Shown piece by piece: positions 10,453-20,833 of a stretch of 64,000 nt of DNA. Source of the DNA: Cephalotrichum gorgonifer (taxonomy: Eukaryota; Ascomycota; Sordariomycetes; Microascales; Microascaceae). The DNA lies in assembly GCA_900312665.1 (NCBI GenBank), contig ONZQ02000003.1:17402-81401 (forward strand), given 5' to 3'. Both the position numbers and the translations under genes were made by a program. Each line of letters begins with the position of its first letter. Position 1 is the first letter of the stretch. The notes under the pieces were generated by a model. That model was not told the origin of the DNA and did not search any database. It saw only the letters and a list, made by a program, of their open reading frames with translations.

Positions 10453-13188
10453 TCACTCAGCGCCAATCTCTCCGGTAGCATCCATTCCGCCGTATGATGT
10501 TCCGAAGTCGAAGGCGCCATTGTCGCCATCCTCGTGGAGGAACGCATCGAAGTTGAAATCGGTAAGAACGTCATCGCTCGTCAACGGGTTGGCAAAGTCC
10601 ATGTTCGAGAAGTCGACCTGCTGCCATGTTAGCAAACGTTCATGCCTTTTCTTCACAGTCCAGTCGTGGCCACATACCATCGCGCCACCGTTGTCCATTC
10701 CAAAGTTGTTTTGTGTGGGATCGGGATGCGACTGAGTAGGCGGTGCCGGAGCGGGGGCGCTGGCGGGAGCCGCAGTGGCTTGGGGCCCGTTAGGTCCGGA
10801 TACCGTCGCAGCCGTGGCGTTCGCCGCGCTACCAGCCTGGCTCGCCTTGAAGCCGGAGCCGTTACCTGGAGTCATGGGGGTCGCCGGCGTAGGTGGTTCT
10901 GCCTCCTGCGCGGGCTCGGTTGGTGCCACGGCCGCCGCAGCAGCCGCCGCATTCTTCTTCTGCGCCGCAGACTGGGAGGGATTGGATATTAGCCTCGTGT
11001 TAACCGCGTCAAGACAGCACAAGCTGCTTACCTTGTTCTTGGCACTCTTCGACTCCTTCTTCTTGGGAGCCGGCTTGGTCACCTGGGAAGGGGTGGGCGG
11101 CTGGGGGGTGCCCTGCCCAGCGCTTTGCTGGGGGGATGAGGTTCGGTTGCTGGCGTTGGCGGTGGCAGCGACAGGGCCCGAGGGAGGGGGCATGGAGTTC
11201 CGCTGCTGCGGTGTACCCTGAACTTGCTGGCCCTGGCCTTGCTGGGCCATCTGGTTGCCCTGACCCTGCCACTGGATCTGAGCGTTGCCCGGATTGTTTA
11301 CGGCACCCTGTTGACCTCGCCCAGCCATCATCTGCGGGTTGACGGGCCCGTTGAACTGCTGGTTCCCATGCGCGTTCGGAGGACGCATGGCGTTCATCTG
11401 GCCATTCCCGACCATGTTGCCGTTCATATCCTTAAAGAAATGCGGCGCCGACGTCGGGTTAATTTCGCCCCCCATGAAGTTCATCGCGTTCGGAGAGCCG
11501 CGTGACTGGGCGCCGTCTGGGTGAGGAGACCCCATGTTATTCCCCATTTGGGGTGTTCCGCGCTTCATTTGCTCCGCCGGGCTAGGAGACGCTCCTGACC
11601 TGGCTCCTTGAGGGGACCCGTCAGCCATCATTTGACCATTGGGACCTTGAGGTGCAGGTCCACCAGCCCCATTCGGTCCATCCCGAGGTATGCCGCCCAT
11701 GTTGTCCTGCTCTTGACGCGCCATCATAAGCCGTTTCTTATTCTGCTGTTCAAGCAACATCAACTGCAGTTGGTAGTCCTGGAGGGCATGGTTACTGCCG
11801 GTCCCCGGCTGAGCTCCACCAGGAACGCCACGCATTGCTCCTGGCCCTCCTCCCATTTCGGGGTTATAGTAGGCGCCGATGGCAGCTCCGTCCGGACCTG
11901 GTTGCATCATGGGGGAACCTTGCCCTTGAGGGATCCCCGAGTTGGCCATCTGCCGGTTGGGCATCTGCTGACTCTGTTGGTGCTGCAAATTGGTCGAGTA
12001 TGTCGAAATCGACTTGGCCTGGACCGCGGGGCTCTGTTGTGAGAACTGTTGGAGTTGGGCCTGCGACAGATTATTCGGGTTTATGCCATTCTGCATGAGT
12101 AATTGGTGGGCTTGTTGCATGTTGCCACCATTCATCACCTGTCCTGGCATCTGGACAGGTCGCATCCCGGGCTGGTTTGGGTTGAAAGCAGAATCTCCGA
12201 GACGGGGCCGCTTGGAAGGCGACGGGGCGTTATCCACCGAGCCGGGCGACCCGGGCCGCTGACGGTTGCCGTCCAGGTCGGATGGGTCTCGCTGCATCTG
12301 GTTCTGCTTGCCCTGCTGCATCATTTGCGCCCCAGGTGGACTTGCCGATGTCAGTCATGATGGCTGGTAATGGAGGAGTTTGGGAGGGGAGACTTGTAGA
12401 TAACATACTGGTTTTGGTTGTTTGCCATCGCCGCCCGCGCAAGGCCCTGTTTTCCAGCCATCCCCATACCGCCGTTCTGCATGCGCATCATCTGCTGGTA
12501 CTGAGGGTTTACATCGGGGCGCATCTGGCGAAGGAGTTCCTGCTGCTGGCTCTGGCGAAGACGAGATTGGTTCTAGAGTACGAGTTCCGTCAGAGGCTAG
12601 CCCAACGCGGGTCACGACCCGGCCGTCTCATGCGGTGCGGGGCGCGTATGATGACGGACGGACGGACGGGGTAGAGAGACTTACCAACGTGTGATTGACG
12701 TATTGATGGACGGGGGTGCCGCCGTTCTTTCGCTGCGCGCTGTACATGTCCCAGAACAGACAGAACCACTCATGCAGAAAGGAGGTGTTTTCGGACGTCT
12801 TCGGTAGCTTTGGCTGCGGGAGGTCATCGGGTAATTTCCCATCCATGTCGTCCTTGCTGTCCGTATCCATCGCCTCGCCGCCGGCACCATTTCCGATAAC
12901 ATTTCCGTTTTCATCGCGTCGCCGATTGGCGCCGTCCCGGAGGACATGCACCTGATGGTCGCCTTGTAGCAGAGTGCGAGCGCAGTCGTTCATGCCAAAA
13001 CGAATGAAGTACTCGTATATGTAGGTATTCAGCAAGGTCCGATTGTTCTCGTTGGGAGGTCGAGGGCCGGCTCCTGGTTGCTGAGGGGCTGCGGCGTTGT
13101 TCATCAAGGGCATCGGCGCGGCACCGCCTACAGGGCCGCCTCCCATGTTGCCCAGGTTGGCCATGTTGACATTCGCGGAGGGATTCAT
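10453..13188 (-). CDS. som1: Som1/Flo8-type LisH transcriptional regulator
   Basis: Exons are complement 12685-13188, 12409-12572, 11032-12340, 10678-10971 and 10453-10620, about 812 aa in phase throughout. A LisH motif lies near residues 48-80 (NRTLLNTYIYEYFIRFGM), followed by a conserved block ending HEWFCLFWDMYSAQ. The rest is very rich in Gln, Asn, Met, Pro and Gly, like a low-complexity activation or scaffold region. A short basic patch (KPAPKKKESKSAKNK) and a conserved C-terminal block (DFSNMDFANPLTSDDVL, FNFDAFLHEDG) close it. Som1 of Magnaporthe and SomA of Aspergillus act downstream of cAMP-PKA in conidiation, adhesion and virulence. Introns 3 (60 nt) and 4 (57 nt) are stop-free multiples of three, so unspliced RNA still reads through. 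Intron 4 ends in a CAGCAG tandem acceptor. Confidence 0.88.
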
Positions 13189-15341
13189 CCTTGGCTTAGA
13201 GCTCGATGCTCAGCGGATACCCAAAAATAAGGAGAGGGAGGGATGGTGGATGCGACGCGATATAGGTGGCCGGTTTGCTACTCGTAGATGTTGTGGTGCT
13301 GGCTGTTTGGCGTCGTTCGTGGCGAGAGTTTGCTCTGTCAGCAGAGTACCCCACAGCTCCAGCAGCGTATGGTGTAATTCGGTGCTGTCGGTGATACCGA
13401 GACAGACGAGGACCGATGGGACCGATGGAAATAGGACTGAGCCGGGTCGCGCGGCACGGTTTCTGGAGGGAAGATGGATCACGCAAGGCCGGGGGTGATG
13501 GGATGTCGCGCGGGCTCTCTCAAGATCCGCGCACACAAGCCGCAGCGGCGGCGAGGTGTTCCAACTTGGCGGAATTCGAATCCAGTGTCGGCGTTGTCGT
13601 TATTGTTATATCAGATGGAATTCGACAACAATGACCTAGGGCGACCGCCGCCACTAGAGCGTAGGGCGTGGATGTTGTGTCGGTTGGGGGGATGCGAAAC
13701 GTAGCTCGCGTCCGATGCGTTTCCCTGTAGTGGAGGAGGCGGGTGTGGGTGGGTGTTCGCGATAATTCTCGATTCTATATTATCAAGCTAGGACCGTAGG
13801 ATGGTTGCTTGTAGAACAGACGAGAATTAAGACATTAAATGGAAATGGAAATGTCATAGGTCGACCATCCTAGCCCATGGGATGGATTAAGAAAAATGCC
13901 AGGGGGGAGGCGAGATGGCTTGGGGTACGAGAGTTGGGTTCGGGAAATGGAGTGAGGAAAATGGTGCGAGTGGTTCAGGCAATCATCCTGCGACTCGTCT
14001 GGGGTTGTCAGCGAGTGGAGTGGGGTGCTAGTATGTATTTTGAGGGACAAGACCGGGAGTGAAGAGGGAAAGGGTGAAGGGTAGGAGGGAAAGGGCGAGC
14101 GCGAGGGCGAGAAGGGAAACAACGTGCCAAGGCCTGGGGAAAATAATGGGGCTGGATGGTACCAAAATTTTCCCTACCAACGGAGCTTAAACGTGACACC
14201 TGAAGAGCCCAGAGAGCCCGGTGACGATAGGGGACGGAGTCCTGAGTATGCCCTAGGATCAGCGTCAGGGTCCCCTGAATGTCAGGGAGACGCGCTGGAG
14301 AGATCGAGACGCATCACAGAGGGAGGGTACAGTGTGGACACGGAGAGAAAAGGGTGGCGAGCAAAATGACATGCGTAATTTTGAGAACGGGCTGGGGGTA
14401 GAAGCAGGCTAAACTGCCCGCGTACATTCTAGACCGCGACGGGAAATGAGACGAGGACAGTGATTGCTGTCTAAAACACTGGCTACTTCTTTGTCCATCC
14501 CTGTACCAATCTCGAAGTCCGTCGAAAATAGTAAATGGATATATAACCCTGAAAACGCCCGCCAACACGACGACACAAGCCCAGGCGCGACGAGATGACG
14601 CACGGTTAGTTGCACAACTTGCCTTGCATCATTTTCGAATAGCTCAATGACTCTAGCCTGCGTCACATTTCGCATTACTCCGCTCCTATGGCGTTTTTCT
14701 AAGTCTCCGCTTCGCCAGTATTAATTCTTACGGTGAGGGAGCGGTGTAAGTCATCTCAGTTCCTTCTTTTCTCCACACCAGCTCCGGTCATGGGGTGAGC
14801 TACATGGAGCTTTGTGGTACTGTAATGCGAGACGAGATGCCGAACTCGGAGTCAAAACGGACACGTCATGGTACAGATTCCCAAGTGAACCGGGCAGGAC
14901 ACGTGAACTTGGTAGAAAAGGAATTTAAGCTCGATTATTAGGTCCTAGTTCAAGGTAGCTAACTACATCCCTAATGGATGATAGCAAGCAATCTACATGG
15001 ACAAACGGCATTAAACTCCTTGCTTCGCTTCCAACAGCTTCTCTCAGGACTGGGATTTTCTCAGCGTCTTGTGTGTCCCTTACATCGGATGGGTCTCGAC
15101 AGAAAGTAGGCAGACACGCCTCCTTATATATAGAGGGAGCGGAAGGCTGCCATAGCAGGGCTAAGAAGCTCGGCGGCGGGAACACCGGCGCCCATGGTAT
15201 GTATCCGTCACAACCTACCCTCGTGGGGCGATCTGGCAGATGCCTTGCTTCGGGGCCGTGAGACGGGCCCACGGCCGACTGGTATGATAGTTCGTAGGTA
15301 GGGGTCGAGGGTGCCAACGGGAACCCCGTACCCCCCAGGGT
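13189..15341. other. Long upstream region of som1 / 3' side of bet3
   Basis: About 2.15 kb without a supportable gene. Long 5' leaders are common for developmental regulators, so part of this is probably the som1 promoter and leader. I saw no clear TATA box or conserved element. Confidence 0.5.
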
Positions 15342-16143
15342 CTAGTCGTCCTCTGGAGGTAGCTCGTCGTCGATATACCGTATGAGGGATACCCGCATCT
15401 CTGTCGTGTCATTGCCGCGCAAAACGTCGCTGATGAAGTGCGCCTCGACCTGCACCTGCACCATCTCCAAGGCGCCACGGAGGACCCCGCAGTATATATT
15501 CGAGAACCATAGCTCGTCCTGGGCCCGCCCGTCATCTGGTAGCTCGACAAAATCAGCGAGGGGGTTCTCGTCGAAGACGAGGGAGAATTGTTTGTTGTCG
15601 CTCGTCCAGTTCGTGACTTGAGGTGTGATATTTAAAAAGATCTTGAATCCGACCTAGCAAGGAGTGTAAGCATACGGGGCATGGTGCATGACAACCGGCT
15701 CGAGCCCGGCGTAGTCTTACCTTGGCGATCATGTCTGCCGTCTCCCTGAAGTTGGCACAGCGCTTCATGGTATTGGACTTGGCTAGGTAGTCTTCTATCA
15801 ATCGTAGGCCAATGTTGTACCCCATTTTATCCAGTTGCTTATTGACCTCGATGTAGTCCCCCTCAAAGTCCTTGCAAAGCTGGGCAACGACCGTTCCGTA
15901 CGTTAGGATCACCAACTCTGCATTAACCTTGTCGACACGTGTCCTGGTAGAGTCTTCCGTTAGGGGGGGATAGGTCCTCTGGTAGGCGGCCTGTGGAGTT
16001 GACTGACTTCCATATTCTGTGTATCTTGTGGTCAGCGGGAGACTAACATCATGGGGAAAGGCAGTGGGGTCGATGTCGAGGTGAGGTGGGGTGGAAGGAA
16101 CATACTCTTCGCCTAGGCGGCTTGCTTTGTTGGATGATGCCAT
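15342..16143 (-). CDS. bet3: TRAPP complex core subunit Bet3 (TRAPPC3)
   Basis: Exons are complement 16106-16143, 16008-16016, 15721-15943 and 15342-15653, giving 193 aa, the size of yeast Bet3. The second exon is only 9 nt: it adds the residues between GEE and TRVDKVNAELV, giving GEEIWKTRVDKVN. The flanking introns (89 and 64 nt) have clean ends, GTATGT..CTGAC..ACACAG and GTCAGT..CTAAC..CTACCAG. The unspliced region is also open, so a simple ORF call would wrongly insert about 50 residues. Family signatures include LTYGTVVAQLCKDFEGD, MGYNIGLRLIEDYLA, a Cys in KRCANF (about residue 78, the acylated position in Bet3), GFKIFLNITP and ENPLADFVELPDD. Bet3 nucleates TRAPP, the Rab GEF and tether for ER-Golgi traffic. 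It is divergent from the U5-40K gene. Confidence 0.93.
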
Positions 16144-16498
16144 GACGATATATCGGCCCTCCCAGTTCGGATTCTCCTCCTATGATGCTATGTCTTCCGA
16201 CAAGGGCGGCTCGGGACGGGCGAGGTGGAGTCGGTGCTCCGCGTCGAGGGTCTTGCTGCTGGCTGGGGCGGAGGTTGTATTATGGGTAGTCGCCAGCTTG
16301 GTGGATGGTCGGAAAATTGTCGGCGCTTCTTACATCGAGAGCTGTCGTCGTGCCTGCACCTTGCTGGGCCTGCAAATATAATTCTAGTCACGACATCAAA
16401 GTCGCAACCGAATGAATTCAGACGCCAATTTTGTCTAAATATCCGCTTCACACCACTTGATACCGCTACAAGTCTTCTTATTAATACTTTAGACCAAT
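16144..16498. promoter_or_regulatory. Divergent promoter between bet3 and the U5-40K gene
   Basis: 355 bp separate the two start codons. This compact bidirectional region serves two housekeeping genes, and no TATA box is obvious. Confidence 0.6.
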
Positions 16499-17767
16499 AT
16501 GTCCGGAGAAAAACGACAAGCCTCTGACGAGCTGGCCTCCCAGCAGCTCGTCAAGAGGCCGAACCTCGGGCCTGGTAGCTCGACGGCTCTCTCGCGCTTC
16601 AATGCGACTGGCGAGAACGGGGCCCTCATTCAGACGGTATGGATAGCGGCCTGGTCACGCCCACATATCCTTTTCCTAGCTAACGTGGATTCCTCGCCAG
16701 GCACCTCGAACAAGCGGGCTAGAGGCACCCGTGATGCAACTAAGCGGGCACTCGGGCGAGATATTCGCCGCCAAGTTTGATCCTACCGGCAACAACATCG
16801 CGTCAGGGTCAATGGACAGGAGTATCCGTGCGTGCCGTGCCCTGTGCTTGTACCCCCGCTCTCGTGGTATGCGCAGACGACTAACATAAGCACCATAGTA
16901 TTATGGCGGACCTACGGCAACTGCGAGAACTACGGAGTGCTCAACGGACATCGCGGCGCGATATTGGATCTCCAATGGTCTCGCGACTCGAGCATCCTAT
17001 TCTCGGCCTCGGCGGATACGCACCTTGCAAGCTGGGACCTCGAATCGGGAGCGAGGATACGGCGTTACATCGGACACGAGGACATCGTCAACACGTTGGA
17101 CATCAGCAGGCGCGGGGAAGAGTTGCTCATAAGCGGAGGCGACGACTGTACCATCGGGATCTGGGACCCCAGGTCCAAGAACGCCGTCGATTATATACAG
17201 ACCGACTACCCGGTTACGGCCGTTGCCGTGTCCGAGGCTGGCAACGAGATTTACTCGGGCAGTATCGACGGCGACATAAGAGCCTGGGACTTGCGGAAGA
17301 AGTCGCAGGTGTTCTCCATGCTGGGCCCGCAAGATACGGATACCATCACCTCGCTCAGAGTCTCGCCAGATTCCCAGTCTCTTCTGTCCTTCTCGATGGA
17401 CGGCGCGGCTCGAACCTGGGACATCCGACCGTTCGCGCCTACGGAACGTCTCATTCGGACGTTTGACGGCGCGTCGAGGGGTCTGGAGAACAACCTCATC
17501 AAGGCGAGCTGGGACTCGGACGGGAAGAGGCTAGCGGCGGGGTCAGGCGACGGGACAGTACTGGTTTGGTCCAACGACACTGGAAAGTTGCTGTACAAGC
17601 TTCCCGGCCACAAGGGGACGGTCAATTGCGCAGAGTTCTCTCCTGGGAAGGAACCTATAAGTAAGTTGCTCACGGTGAAGCGCAGTGTAAATCCCAAGTT
17701 ACTAACTGGACCCGCAGTTCTGACCGCATCCTCGGACCGCACGATGCTGCTAGGCGAGTTACGATGA
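16499..17767 (+). CDS. U5 snRNP 40 kDa WD40 protein
   Basis: Exons 16499-16636, 16701-16827, 16899-17660 and 17718-17767 give 358 aa. After a basic N-terminus (EKRQASDELASQQLVKRPN) come seven WD40 blades, for example LSGHSGEIFAAKFDPTG, LNGHRGAILDLQWSRD, YIGHEDIVNTLDIS and LPGHKGTVNCAEFSPG. The opening HSGEIFAAKFDPTGNNIASG, the LWRTYGNCENYGVLNGH block and the ending SSDRTMLLGEL are specific to the U5-40K/SNRNP40 (Spf38) family rather than generic WD40 proteins. It sits in the U5 snRNP next to Prp8 and Brr2 in the spliceosome. Introns 1-3 are 64, 71 and 57 nt; the last is a stop-free multiple of three. Its partner across the divergent promoter is bet3. Confidence 0.9.
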
Positions 17768-19379
17768 GCAGGTGCAGCAGCGCTCCACGGGTCCGCAGCA
17801 TCTGGTGCCAGGTCAGCGCAGCACAGCGCCCCCCCTTCGCCGTAAGGTTCAGAGTCCAGAGCGCCATTCGTTTAGGACCTTGGAATGCACGTAAGAAACG
17901 ACGAAATGCCTTAAACCGCGACCCCTCTGTGATAGGGACATCTATGATGGAAGTTGGGTGGGTGGTTGCTCAGGTATGACACTATGGATAGCTTGGCGCC
18001 AAATTCCCGTCACCTTTCCATAACTGCTGCCTCTCCACGTCAAGGCAGTCGCGGGGCGGATGTTTTAAGGATATTGATGGTGCCCGGGCTGCAAAGCAGT
18101 CTCTGAGCCGAGCTGCTAGTTTCAAGGGGGGAAGGAGGTGGTGGCGCTTGATGTATTTGATGCGACCCACCACCAAAGCTAATCCTTGGGTATATGGATT
18201 TTCTGAGCCTCGTCTCGTAGATATGACATAGCCAAGTGTATAAAGTGCGCGCGCATGGACGGTCTAAGCTCTTTTCTCACGAAGTAGCATGCAAGGCAAT
18301 CTATTTCCGGATGAATTTAACCATCCACAAGAAACAAAGTGCATTGGTACATCCCCAAGATGAAAACTTCCATCCAATTACACCTCACAGTTCTCGAACA
18401 GAGGTGATTATTTTGGTGTGATTAGCCGAGTGAGCATGTACCTCACCTGTCATCCGGTGTGGAAGGGGACATTGACTTGAAAGCCCGGACCCGCCAACCC
18501 CAAAAATCCGAAACGCTTCCAAACCCGCCCCGTCTGGACTCTTACCCCCAGATTCCACCCCTTCTTCATGCAGCCGCTCATTCCACTGAACCACCGAGCC
18601 AATCCCCGTCGGCTCCTCCTCCCCCGTCTCTCTGCGACACCTTGGCCGGACTGCGCCCTCCCCTCCTAGATGGCTAGTTGACTTGTAGTGGAATAGCACC
18701 GAGGGGGACGGGGGACGGGCTGAGCGCCACCAGAAACGATTGACGGGAATGGGGGGGATTGGAACAGGGGTAATTGACACGTCCTCCCTCGCAGGGTCCC
18801 GAGTTCGAATTGCCTCCTGTGTGTGACTATCTTTCTGTGTTTCAATCCGTGATCTCCCTTTCTAAGTTGGTGGCCCACCCTGGAAAAAGCTGGTTCTTTT
18901 ACCCTGTTTGCTCAAAGTCATTCGTTCACCATCTCACGATCGGCATCTCTTTTCAATCACGATTGTGGGTTCCTTACTCCTCGGGGCTTACAGTTGCGGC
19001 CAAGTATCGTGATACTGCTCCCACATACCATCCATGCGTGCGGCACTTCTTTAGAGTTCCCGTGTCCATACTCGGGTGCCTTCACGATTCTCCGACCGGG
19101 TGGCCCTTTCAGTTCACGGTTGCTTCGCCTTTCGACCTGGCTTCCTCACCCCATCTCCAGAGCCCGACTGTGTTGCGAAGGTGAAGTATCTCCCCGTCAA
19201 GACAGCCCCGGAGATTCGCATCACCGCCATTTGGGATATCAAAGGGGGAAGCAAGGCCGAGGTTCACCAGCAGGACACCAGACCGAAGTTACGTGAGCGA
19301 AGAGGAGAGGGAGGACAGTCGGTAATGAAGAGGCCTGGCGGGATCACACCTTTATAACCCGCGGCAAGCAAGGCCAGAA
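17768..19379. other. Intergenic, no confident gene
   Basis: 1.6 kb between the U5-40K gene and the membrane-protein gene. A stretch at 19180-19290 is open on the + strand and ends in a good donor (GTGAGC at 19291). It may be a spliced 5' leader, or an unrecognised upstream exon of the next gene. Nothing else is supportable. Confidence 0.45.
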
Positions 19380-20833
19380 ATGCGTCTACCGTCAATAGGT
19401 GGGATGTGGCCCGGCCGGGCGGCACCTTCCGGTCGCGGCCCCGAGCAGCCCTCCATGTCGGAGGCACCGCGGGCGCATAGTGACCCGCAGCCTCGAGAAC
19501 GTATACGATCACGACCTCACAGCACATTTGGACTCCAGGTCGCTGCTCTGGTTGGGAGGGACAGGGCGAGGAGCCGAGACGCAGATAATGGTGTTGTGGG
19601 CGATGAAGTTCAAAGTCCAAAGACCCCCGAGTTTCAGCTGGGAATGCCGAGCCTCCCCTCCACTCGATTGCAACTACCGTACCTCACCCGGCCGATGACG
19701 ACCGAATCCGCTGCACCGAGTCCACGGCCACTGACATCCTCGGCGGAACAGCCTCGGTCGGTTCCGGTTCCGGCTGAGCCGCTGCCGACATTCACAATAT
19801 CTGACCATTCTGGATCGGAAACGTCCGAGGAGACCTCGGGACCATGGCGTGTGGCGGCAACAGACGCCCGCCACGGGGGTTCAAGGTCGTCGAGCCCCTC
19901 GACAGAAACGTTGGGTTCGGAACGTCGCATTTTAGCGCCTGAAGAGATTTACGTGCGAGGCGCGATAGTCGCGGGTGAGGGTGCGGTCGTGGGCCGTGAG
20001 GACGAACAGGCACAGAAGAGATTCTTGTGCTGTCTCCCTTGGATCCGCTCGAGGAGAGTTAGGTCCCAGATAGTCCGGTGCCTGGTGTCCGGAGTGGTCC
20101 TGATCTTTCTCCTCGCAATGTGTAGGCGTCTCTCTCCTCCCTCCTGCCCCCAGTGGTACTCGACTCCGAACTGACGATCCCGTGGTAGATCTGGCACTCT
20201 CGCTATCGAAGAGCCTCCAGAACGGCGAGTTCACGGTCCTGCTCATCCTACTAATTCTCTTCACGACAATAATATTCTGCCACGGCCTGATCAGGCTCTG
20301 CATGTCGGTGATGCGGCCCGGTCGCGACGACGATGACACATCTTCCCGCGGGCCGGGGTTATCGGCCTTCGTCGGGTTCTCACTTCCTCGGCGTCCCGTA
20401 AGGGTTCTCCTCGCGAGGGATGAAGAGGCGGCGGGCATTGAGAGCGAAACCACGAAGCTCCAGCCCCCGGCCTACGGGTTATGGCGAGAGAGCGTGGTAA
20501 GTGACTGGAACCCCCACCACTCCCTTTGCCGCCTATCCAAGGAGACACCGCATTAGTATGTATAGGCATAGTCTAACAGAGCCGATTCACCCATAGCGCG
20601 TCGATCCCAACCGCCTCTTCTGGCAGCGCAACCAGGACGCAGCGCCAGACGAACCATCTACTTCGACGGAGACACAGTCGATCCACCGACCGCCATCATA
20701 TGCTTCGGAGGACGGGGTCGGCTATGTTGTAGATGCCGTCCCTAGGTCAATCGCCCCCACGACCGACGTCCCGCTTCCTATTCACCCCTCGGAGAGAGGA
20801 CGGTTGCCAAACGGGGTTGCGGCGCCCTGGTAA
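19380..20833 (+). CDS. Two-TM fungal membrane protein with PPxYGLWRxSV motif
   Basis: Exons 19380-20121, 20189-20496 and 20597-20833 give about 428 aa. Roughly the first 220 residues are hydrophilic, Pro/Ser/Arg-rich and probably cytosolic. TM1 (SGVVLIFLLAMYLALSL) spans the first splice junction and TM2 is TVLLILLILFTTIIFCHGLI, followed by LIRLCM. The C-terminal tail carries PPAYGLWRESVRVDPNRLFW, which I recall as the hallmark of an uncharacterised Pezizomycotina membrane protein family, and later RPPSYASEDGVGY, a PY-like motif that could bind WW-domain ubiquitin ligases (inference). No enzymatic motif is visible. The start is uncertain: Met at 19404 or 19455 also works, and an intron ending at 19398 would remove the first ATG. 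Confidence 0.8.

Noticed and set aside
18785..18825. GAGTTCGAATTGCC, resembling a tRNA B box
   Set aside because: No matching A box, acceptor stem or anticodon arm could be folded around it.
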